This document shows positions 7,022 to 12,882 of a DNA stretch of 12,882 bases, in pieces. Made by a program: the position numbers and the translations under genes. The stretch covers positions 1 to 12,882 of the forward strand of contig DBTW01000164.1 of the NCBI GenBank assembly GCA_002307245.1, given 5' to 3'. Within the stretch, counting starts at the first letter, position 1. Each line of letters starts with the position of its first letter. The stretch is from Spirochaetaceae bacterium UBA1306 (GTDB lineage: Bacteria > Spirochaetota > Spirochaetia > Treponematales > Rectinemataceae). Below the pieces are notes generated by a model. The model saw only the letters and a list, made by a program, of their open reading frames with translations, ran no database searches and was not told where the DNA came from.

Positions 7022-7812
7022 AGCGCATAGCAGCGATCGCGGCCGCGATGGCTATCGCGGCGATCCAGGCCCAGGCCATCTTCGGGCAGGCGAGTCCCGC
7101 GCCGAGCGCGTCGGAGATCGTCCACGCGTCCCGCAACCGCATCAAATCGGACACCGTGTCCACGCGCTCGCGCATGGTCATCGCCGCCAAGGACGGCGGC
7201 ACGACCGAGCGCGCGATCGACCAGTACTCGGTCGGCTCGGGCGGCGCCGACAAGACGATCGTCGTCTTCCAGAGGCCCGCCAGCGTCGCGAACACGCGCT
7301 TCCTCACGATAGAGAACCCGGGCAAGGCCGACGACCGCTGGATATTCCTGCCCGCGCTCGGCAAGGTCCGCCGGATATCTTCGGGCGAGGGCTCGGGCAG
7401 CTTCATGGGCACGGACCTGTCCTACGACGACATCTCCTCGGCCTCCCGCGACGCCGAGGCCGACGAGCACTCCCTCCTCCGGGAGGAGGCCCTGGACGGC
7501 CGCGACTCCTGGGTGATCGAGTCGAGGCCCAAGGACAAGGACTACCAGTACTCGCGCATGGTCTCCTGGATCGAGAAGGCGACGAGCATCGCGCGGAGGA
7601 TCGAGCTCTACGACCGCAAGGGAGAGCTCGCCAAGGTCCTCGAGATCCTCAAGGTCGAGGACAAGCAGGGCCGGCTCACGCCCACGGTCACGAGGATGAG
7701 CACGGTCAAGGCGAAGACCTCGACCACGATCTACGTCGAGATCGTCAAGTACGACGACCCCATCCCGGCGAGCGTCTTCACCGTGAAATTCCTCGAGACG
7801 GGGAGGCCGTGA
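7018..7812 (+). CDS. Periplasmic LolA-like outer membrane lipoprotein-sorting protein
   Basis: A 264-residue exported protein of the LolA-like 'outer membrane lipoprotein-sorting' family (as PF17131). The signal peptide covers about residues 1-26, with likely cleavage near IFGQA and no lipobox Cys, so a soluble periplasmic protein is expected. Family signatures are D106-R-W-I-F-L-P-A-L-G-K-V-R118, then GSGSFMGTDLSYDDI (about residues 124-139), and later YSRMVSWIEK. LolA-fold proteins bind acyl chains in a hydrophobic half-barrel. Here it would accept cargo from the MMPL pump and hand it to the outer membrane (inference). GGAGG (7006-7010) is 7 bases before the ATG. The start overlaps the pump stop by 4 bases and the end abuts the barrel gene, so stoichiometric production is likely. 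Length is normal for the family. Confidence 0.88.
   Translation: MKRIAAIAAAMAIAAIQAQAIFGQASPAPSASEIVHASRNRIKSDTVSTRSRMVIAAKDGGTTERAIDQYSVGSGGADKTIVVFQRPASVANTRFLTIENPGKADDRWIFLPALGKVRRISSGEGSGSFMGTDLSYDDISSASRDAEADEHSLLREEALDGRDSWVIESRPKDKDYQYSRMVSWIEKATSIARRIELYDRKGELAKVLEILKVEDKQGRLTPTVTRMSTVKAKTSTTIYVEIVKYDDPIPASVFTVKFLETGRP
7801..7806 (+). promoter_or_regulatory. Ribosome-binding site deciding the barrel-gene start
   Basis: GGGAGG lies 2 bases before the GTG at 7809 but 5 bases before the ATG at 7812. The spacing favours the ATG. The site is inside the 3' end of the LolA-like gene. Confidence 0.65.
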
Positions 7813-9389
7813 TGCGGGCGGCGAGACCGTCCCGCGCCGCGCTCTGCGCCCTCGTCGCGGCGGCCGCCGTCTGGCCCCTCGCGGCGCAGGGCTTCGGCTT
7901 CGGCGCCGACGAGGCCGCCGCCACGGAAGACGGGTCGCCGGGCCGCTCTCCGTCCGGACTGGCGATCGGCGGCTCGGTCGATTTCGCGGCCGTCTCCTTC
8001 TTCGAGTCTGCCGATGAGGCCGCCGACTCCCCGCTGCAGGGCGACGCGCTCGGCCGTCTCTCCGTGGAAGCCAAGGGAAGCTCGGCCGAAGCTGCCCTGA
8101 AGCTGAGACTTTCCAGGGCCATCATCACCGACTCGCCCGGGGACATCCTGGACGAGGCCTACGCGCGCGCCTTCGCCGGGCCCCTGACCCTGGAGGGAGG
8201 GCTCCTCAAGCTAGCCTGGGGCAAGGCCGACAGCCTCGGCCCCTTGAACGTCCTCAATCCCATGGATTACACGGATCTCAGGGTGAGGGACGAGCGGGAG
8301 CAGAGGATAGCCCAGCCGATGGTCCACGCGTCGCTCGCGTTGGGCGACCTATCGAAGCTCGAGCTCGCCTTCCTGCCCGGCTTCGAGGGCGACCGCTACG
8401 CCTGGGAAGGGCGGTGGACGCCGAAGGCCATAGCCTCGCAGAAGAAGACCGCTTACTCCTCGTTCTACTACGGCTCGGACCCGACGGCTAACGGAGGGCA
8501 GGGCGACGGGCTGTATTACTCGTACTACGCGACGGCCTGGTCCACGGCCTACGCGGCGGCCTACTCGCAAGCGATCCAAGTCTACCCGGCCGCCGACGCG
8601 GCCAGCGCCGCCGCGACGGCGGCCGCGGCCGCATCCTGCGCCGATGCCGCGACCGCTTCCGCCATCGCCTCGCAGGCCGCGGCCGCCGCCGACTCGCGCG
8701 TCGCCGAGCTCCTCGACTATCCGGACACGCATACCCTTAAGTACGCGCAGGGGGGGCTCCGCTTCACGACGACCCTCGGCTCGGTCGACCTCGGCCTGCA
8801 GTACTTCTACGGCTTCCTGCCCAGGCCCGCCGCCTCGGCCGACCCCGCCGCCATCGCGGCCGACGGCTACCGGGTCCCCGTCTCGTACGACCGCTACCAC
8901 CAGGCGGGGGCGGACTTCGCCGCCGTGGCCCTGGGATTTAACCTCCGCGCCGAACTGGCCGCTAACCTCACCGAGGACATAAAGGGAAGCGACCCGGCGG
9001 TCTACAATCCCGAGCTCGCCTTCTCGGCCGGCTTCGACCGAGGCCTCTTCGGGGGCCTCTCCTTGAATCTCCAGTACGCCGGGACCTACCGGCTCATGGA
9101 CGACGCGATCGACTCGGCCTACGACGTCGAGGCGGGCTCGGGTGCCCTGTCGACGAGGCTCACGGCCGTCCTCTCCCGGAGCTTTCTCAAGGACGATCTC
9201 GAGCTGAAGTTGACCGGCATCTGGGGAGTCCAGGACCGGGACTGCCTCGTCATGCCGAGCGTCACGTACAAGTTAGGCGAGGCCGAGCTCGAGCTGGCCG
9301 CGAGGCTCTTCGCCGGCGCCCCGGACGGCGAGCTCGGGCAGTACGCGCAGGCGAGCTATGCCGAGGCGGGGCTGAAGTACAAGTTCTGA
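7812..9389 (+). CDS. Putative outer-membrane beta-barrel protein with Ala-rich insert
   Basis: A 525-residue exported protein, not assigned to a named family with certainty. The signal peptide covers residues 1 to about 26 (MRAARPSRAALCALVAAAA...PLAAQ). The mature protein would begin near GFGFGADE (27-34). The body is rich in alternating aromatic/polar segments (for example VDLGLQYFYGFLP and SLNLQYAGTYRL), and the chain ends in GLKYKF with a terminal Phe, the usual outer-membrane barrel assembly signal. Residues 260-293 form an abnormal insert, 23 Ala of 34, preceded by a Tyr-rich stretch. By position, it resembles the DUF1302-type barrels that accompany RND/MMPL pumps and LolA-like DUF1329 proteins in proteobacteria, but homology is not shown here. 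The start is ATG 7812 rather than GTG 7809, by SD spacing; it overlaps the LolA-like gene by one base. Probable role: outer-membrane end of the export route. Confidence 0.75.
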   Translation: MRAARPSRAALCALVAAAAVWPLAAQGFGFGADEAAATEDGSPGRSPSGLAIGGSVDFAAVSFFESADEAADSPLQGDALGRLSVEAKGSSAEAALKLRLSRAIITDSPGDILDEAYARAFAGPLTLEGGLLKLAWGKADSLGPLNVLNPMDYTDLRVRDEREQRIAQPMVHASLALGDLSKLELAFLPGFEGDRYAWEGRWTPKAIASQKKTAYSSFYYGSDPTANGGQGDGLYYSYYATAWSTAYAAAYSQAIQVYPAADAASAAATAAAAASCADAATASAIASQAAAAADSRVAELLDYPDTHTLKYAQGGLRFTTTLGSVDLGLQYFYGFLPRPAASADPAAIAADGYRVPVSYDRYHQAGADFAAVALGFNLRAELAANLTEDIKGSDPAVYNPELAFSAGFDRGLFGGLSLNLQYAGTYRLMDDAIDSAYDVEAGSGALSTRLTAVLSRSFLKDDLELKLTGIWGVQDRDCLVMPSVTYKLGEAELELAARLFAGAPDGELGQYAQASYAEAGLKYKF

Positions 9390-9432
9390 TCCGCGCGGCG
9401 ATGCGGGCTTCCTCATGGGGCTCGGCAGCGAG

Positions 9433-9438
9433 TATAGT
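9433..9438 (+). promoter_or_regulatory. TATAGT box directly before the aminotransferase start
   Basis: TATAGT matches the -10 consensus at 5 of 6 positions and ends 6 bases before the ATG at 9445, so a transcript from it would begin at or next to the start codon. The -35 position at 17 bp (TCCTCA, 9410-9415) is weak. No Shine-Dalgarno sequence is visible before 9445 or 9415. Confidence 0.35.
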
Positions 9439-9444
9439 CGCCGC

Positions 9445-10644
9445 ATGGATTTCGACAGGATCATCGACAGGAGCGGCACGCTCTCGCTCAAGTGGGACAA
9501 CCCCAAGAACGTCCCCGGCAAGCCGGGCATCATCCCCCTTTGGGTGGCCGACATGGACTTCGCAGCCCCCCCGGCCGTGCTCGAGGCGATCGGGAAGAGG
9601 GCCATGCACCCGATCTTCGGCTATACGACGGCGACTCGCGGCTACAGCGAGGCGGTATCGGCCTGGTACGCGGCGAGGCAGGGCCTCGAGCTCCAGCCTG
9701 ACGACGTTTTCATGGGCCCGGCCGTCATACCCGGCATCGCGGCGGCCCTCCAGGCCTTCACCGAGAAGGGCGACGCGGTGATGATCAACCCGCCCGTCTA
9801 CCACCCCTTCTTCAGCTCGCCCGAGGACAACGAGCGCCGGGTCGTCGCGGTGCCGCTGGCGCGCGGCGCGGAGGGCGACTGGGCAATGGACTTCGAGGCC
9901 ATGGAAAAGGCCGCCGCCGAAGCCGCGGCCTCGGGCTCGCCCATTCGGGCCATCATCGTGTCGTCCCCCCACAATCCCGTCGGCCGGGTCTGGTCCGAGG
10001 GCGAGCTCGAGAGCCTCCTCGCCTTCGCACGCCGGCGCGACCTCGCCCTCATCTGCGACGAGATACACTCGGACATCATCCTAGGGGACCGGCCCTTCAG
10101 GAGCATGGCCTCGGTCGCCGGGCCCGGGGCCCGGAAGCTCGTCGTCCTATCCGGGCCCAACAAGACCTTCAATATCGCCGGCCTCCATATATGCAATGTC
10201 ATAGCTCGCGACCCCGATACACGGAGGGCCATGACGCGCGTATTGGGCGCCTGGGGCTTCGACCTGCCGAACGCCTTCTCCCTGGCAGCGGCGATGGCGG
10301 CCTACCGGGAAGGCGCTCCCTGGCTCGACGAGCTCCTCGAATACTTAAGGGGCAATTACCGATTCCTCCTGGATTTCCTCGCCGAGAGGGTCCCGGGGAT
10401 CGGAGTGTCGAAGCTCGAGGGGAGCTACCTCGCCTGGCTCGACATCCACGCCCTCCTCGAGCGGCTCGGAGAGGGGAAAAGCGAAAGGAACTTCGCGCTG
10501 AGGCTCGAGGAGGAAGGGCGAGTGCGACTCTCCCCCGGCTCGGGCTTCGGGAAGGAAGGCGAGGGATACCTCAGGCTCAATCTCGCCTGTCCGCGATCCC
10601 TGCTCGCGGAGGGCCTGGAGCGATTCACGAGGCTTATTGGATAG
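9445..10644 (+). CDS. PatB/MalY/cystalysin-like PLP-dependent C-S lyase (aminotransferase class I/II fold)
   Basis: A 399-residue fold-type I PLP enzyme. PatB/MalY members split cystathionine or cysteine to pyruvate, ammonia and a thiol (homocysteine or H2S); the Treponema denticola member is cystalysin. Visible residues: the FDRIIDR...SLKWD N-terminus typical of the group, N177 in SSPHNPVGR (PLP ring), D205 in CDEIHSD (PLP nitrogen), K240 in SGPNKTFNIAGL (Schiff-base lysine), and R377 in YLRLNLACPR (substrate carboxylate). All key residues are present. An in-frame ATG at 9415 would add ten residues (MGLGSEYSRR). The start at 9445 was chosen because family members begin at this point and a TATAGT box lies inside that extension. 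It follows the barrel gene by 55 bases and may be read from its own promoter or by readthrough. Substrate preference is not readable; a true aminotransferase is less likely. Confidence 0.9.
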   Translation: MDFDRIIDRSGTLSLKWDNPKNVPGKPGIIPLWVADMDFAAPPAVLEAIGKRAMHPIFGYTTATRGYSEAVSAWYAARQGLELQPDDVFMGPAVIPGIAAALQAFTEKGDAVMINPPVYHPFFSSPEDNERRVVAVPLARGAEGDWAMDFEAMEKAAAEAAASGSPIRAIIVSSPHNPVGRVWSEGELESLLAFARRRDLALICDEIHSDIILGDRPFRSMASVAGPGARKLVVLSGPNKTFNIAGLHICNVIARDPDTRRAMTRVLGAWGFDLPNAFSLAAAMAAYREGAPWLDELLEYLRGNYRFLLDFLAERVPGIGVSKLEGSYLAWLDIHALLERLGEGKSERNFALRLEEEGRVRLSPGSGFGKEGEGYLRLNLACPRSLLAEGLERFTRLIG

Positions 10645-10653
10645 ACGCAAGCC

Positions 10654-10682
10654 TTTACTTTTTTTATGTACTGATGCAAAAT
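10654..10682 (+). promoter_or_regulatory. Possible promoter of the family 5 binding-protein gene
   Basis: TTTACT (10654-10659) and CAAAAT (10677-10682) are 17 bp apart and each match the consensus at 4 of 6. They lie in the AT-rich 71-base gap after the aminotransferase gene, and the surrounding text resembles the region before tetR. No terminator hairpin is seen in this gap, so readthrough from upstream is also possible. Confidence 0.27.
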
Positions 10683-10715
10683 ATTCCTTCACCTTATGTT
10701 TTAAAGGAGGTCTAC

Positions 10716-12882
10716 ATGAAGAAAGCCATAGCGACCTTGGCTCTCGCCGCATCACTCGCCCTCGTCGTCGCGAGCTGCGGCGGCGGGTCCTCCGCCTCGG
10801 GCGGGGCGGCCAGGGCCAACAAGGGTCCGATCGTCGACAAGATCCTCGTCGACGCCAAGACCCAGGAAGATATCGCGATCAAGGACGTCGCCGAGGGCAA
10901 GAGCGACGTATTCTGGTACAGCACGAACGGCTCCACCTACAAGGCGCTGCCGGATGACGTCAAGGCCAAGCTCGAGACCTACGCGGTACCCGAGAGCTCC
11001 TGGTCCCTCCTCTTCAACCCCTACCCCAACCAGGCCCCCTACACCGCCAAGACCAAGGACGGCAAGACTGCCTTCAATCCCTTCGCCATCCGCGAGGTCC
11101 GCTTCGCGATGAACCTCCTCATCAATCGCAAGCAGATCATCGACGAGATACTCTCAGGCGCCGGCCAGGCCAAGATGACGCCGGTCACCGGCGGCCAGCC
11201 CAACTCCGGCCGCTACGCGACCATCGCCTCCAAGCTCGGCATCACCGAGACCGGCAACGAGGCCAAGGCCTTGGCCGATATGGACAGCGCCATCCAGGCC
11301 GCAGCCGCCCTGCCCGAGAACAAGGGCAAGCTCGTCAAGAAGGACAAGTGGTGGACCTACGGCGGCAAGGCCGTCGAGATCAACTTCCTCATCCGCGTCG
11401 ACGACCCGAACGGCCGCCTCAAGGAAGGTCGCTACATCGCCGACCAGATCGAGAAGGCCGGCATCAAGGTCAACCGCCAGGAATACGACCGCTCCAAGTG
11501 CTCCCAGATCTACCGCAACGGCGATCCCAAGGATTACCAGTGGAACATCTACACCGAGGGCTGGGGCGGCGGCCAGACCTACGCCTTCTGGGAGTCAAAC
11601 ATCTCTCAATTCTACGGGCCCTGGTTCGCCCAAATGCCCGGCGGCGGCAACGCCGGCCAGTGGAACTACACGAACAGCGAGCTCGACGCCCTCACCTCCG
11701 CCGCCTATAACGGCCGCGTGAAGGACACCGAGGACTACTACGCGAAGTGCGCCAAGGCCACCGAGATGGGCCTCAAGGAAGCGGTCCGCGTATTCGTTGT
11801 CGACTCGACCTCCTACTTCCTCGCGAGCAAGGACCGCTTCAACGGGCGCATGGCCTACGGCATCGGCGACGGCCTCAACCGGGTCAGCTCCCTTACGGCC
11901 GACGTCAAGCCCGACGCCGCGGGCGAATTCAAGGGCCAGAAGGTCCTGCGCGTCTCCGAGTTCTCGGCCCGCGGCGGACTCTTCATGTCCTCCTGGGACC
12001 CGATCGGCCCCGACGGCTTCGCCGACACCTACACCAAGGTCGTCTCGAGCCCGCCCTCCGACATGGAGTACGACTTCAGCCCGGTCACGGGCATGTGCCT
12101 CCCCCTGCGCGCCAGCGCGAAGGACTTCAAGGCCGTCCCCGCCTTCGAGGGCGACAAGATGGTCGGCACCATCCCCGTCCCGCCCGAGGCCGTGATCTGG
12201 AACGCCCTCACCCAGAAGTGGGAATCCGACGCGGTCTTCGTGGACAAGGGCGACGGCAAGTACGGCTACGCCAAGCGGGGCGACAAGCCCGAATACGGCA
12301 AGGCGGTCGCGAGCGCCAAGTTCAGCTTCTCCTACGCGAAGTGGCACGACGGCCGCATGATGGACCAGAACGACTACCGCTACGCCCTGGCTCTTCCATA
12401 CAATGTCTCCGTGAAGAAAAACGAGGGCGACAAGACCTACGAGGAGTCCTACTCCGTCGCGATCAGCCCCAACCTCGTCAGATCGAAGGGCGTCGTCTTC
12501 AACAAGGACGGGACCATCACCGCCTACGGCGACGCCTATTACCCGATGGACCCCGTGTACAACGCCTCCCTCATCTGCCCAAGCCTCATGGTCGAGGCCT
12601 CGCAGTACCAGGCCATCGTGAGCTGGCCCGTCCTCGAGGCGATCGAGGGCGTCGTGGCCGACGGCAAGTACGTCGTGAACTCCAACGGCGACTTCACCGA
12701 GGTGGACGTGATAGCCGAGAAGTGCGTGGCCGACCTCAAGGCTAAGCTCGCTGAGTACGTCGCCTCCAAGCACGTGCCCGCCTGCCTCGAGGGCTACGTC
12801 AAGGCCGATGACGCGGTCAAGGCCTACCAGTCCGCCATCGCATTCATCGACAAGTACAAGCACGCCTACATCTCCAACGGCG
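10716..12882 (+). CDS. Lipoprotein ABC substrate-binding protein, family 5 (OppA-like), circularly permuted motif order; 3' end outside window
   Basis: 722 codons are open to the window edge with no stop; the rest lies beyond. SD AAAGGAGG (10703-10710) is 5 bases before the ATG. A lipoprotein signal is clear: MKKAIATLALAASLALVVAS then C21, with lipobox V-A-S-C. Family 5 proteins capture peptides, nickel or oligosaccharides for ABC importers. The motif order is abnormal. GPIVDKI with EGKSDV (from G37) and NPFAIREVRFAMNLLINRKQI (from N121) normally belong to the last third. They are followed by AGIKV (248-252), EGWGGG (281-286) and NYTNSELDAL (317-326), which normally end the protein. Only then comes what is normally the beginning: SWDPIG (426-431), KWHDG (542-546) with a following D-Y, and at the edge ISNG, where a PF-type motif would follow. 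The join is near residues 385-410. Upstream it is a separate unit from the PatB-like gene; permease genes would be expected downstream. Ligand unknown. Confidence 0.88.
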   Translation, partial: MKKAIATLALAASLALVVASCGGGSSASGGAARANKGPIVDKILVDAKTQEDIAIKDVAEGKSDVFWYSTNGSTYKALPDDVKAKLETYAVPESSWSLLFNPYPNQAPYTAKTKDGKTAFNPFAIREVRFAMNLLINRKQIIDEILSGAGQAKMTPVTGGQPNSGRYATIASKLGITETGNEAKALADMDSAIQAAAALPENKGKLVKKDKWWTYGGKAVEINFLIRVDDPNGRLKEGRYIADQIEKAGIKVNRQEYDRSKCSQIYRNGDPKDYQWNIYTEGWGGGQTYAFWESNISQFYGPWFAQMPGGGNAGQWNYTNSELDALTSAAYNGRVKDTEDYYAKCAKATEMGLKEAVRVFVVDSTSYFLASKDRFNGRMAYGIGDGLNRVSSLTADVKPDAAGEFKGQKVLRVSEFSARGGLFMSSWDPIGPDGFADTYTKVVSSPPSDMEYDFSPVTGMCLPLRASAKDFKAVPAFEGDKMVGTIPVPPEAVIWNALTQKWESDAVFVDKGDGKYGYAKRGDKPEYGKAVASAKFSFSYAKWHDGRMMDQNDYRYALALPYNVSVKKNEGDKTYEESYSVAISPNLVRSKGVVFNKDGTITAYGDAYYPMDPVYNASLICPSLMVEASQYQAIVSWPVLEAIEGVVADGKYVVNSNGDFTEVDVIAEKCVADLKAKLAEYVASKHVPACLEGYVKADDAVKAYQSAIAFIDKYKHAYISNG

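Noticed and set aside
8620..8690. GCGGCCGC-rich text in the barrel gene as a DNA-level repeat or site
   Set aside because: It is the direct result of consecutive Ala codons; no regular repeat unit is visible.
9390..9444. A terminator after the barrel gene
   Set aside because: The gap is short and GC-rich but shows no stable stem followed by T residues.
10589..10611. A CCGCG/CGCGG hairpin near the 3' end of the PatB-like gene, as a terminator
   Set aside because: It lies inside the coding sequence and has no T-run after it.
11747..12745. A 332-codon plus-strand frame inside the binding-protein gene
   Set aside because: It is an Arg/Gln-rich shadow of the real frame.
11595..12863. A 422-codon open frame on the minus strand, opposite the family 5 binding-protein gene
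   Set aside because: It has the same low-information composition (V, G, L, D, E), no ribosome-binding site of note, and the plus-strand frame carries clear family motifs.

Overview
The window is a GC-rich bacterial chromosome segment with dense, short-spaced genes. Spirochaetota is the most likely source. The reasons are the combination of an LplB/YtcP-type sugar ABC system, a cystalysin-like PatB/MalY aminotransferase, and a TetR / MMPL pump / LolA-like protein / outer-membrane barrel cassette. This rests on gene content only; no rRNA or other phylogenetic marker is present, so the placement is moderate confidence. No tRNA, rRNA, CRISPR array, insertion sequence, integrase or att site was seen.

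Left third, minus strand (3429 down to 88): a three-gene carbohydrate ABC import operon. The order is substrate-binding protein, LplB-like permease, YtcP-like permease. No ATPase is encoded here, as is common for this class, which often borrows a shared MsmX-type ATPase. A strong GC-rich hairpin sits just after the binding-protein stop codon and could set a high binding protein to permease ratio.

Middle, plus strand (3648 to 9389): a tightly coupled operon (1 to 4 base overlaps) divergent from the sugar operon. It encodes a TetR regulator, an MMPL/RND-family inner-membrane transporter, a periplasmic LolA-like 'outer membrane lipoprotein-sorting' protein, and a secreted outer-membrane beta-barrel candidate. 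Together these look like a trans-envelope route for a lipid or other hydrophobic cargo: extraction at the inner membrane, periplasmic carrier, outer-membrane component. A 33-bp near-perfect palindrome just before tetR is the obvious operator. The AT-rich 218-bp intergenic region and the first third of tetR are much poorer in GC than everything around them.

Right third, plus strand: a PatB/MalY/cystalysin-like PLP enzyme whose likely start lies directly behind a TATAGT box, then a lipoprotein ABC substrate-binding protein of the peptide/oligosaccharide family 5 (SBP_bac_5) that runs off the window end. The most unusual observation is in this last gene. Its family motifs occur in the wrong order: the normally C-terminal half comes first, directly after the lipoprotein signal, and the normally N-terminal half follows. 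This suggests a natural circular permutation.
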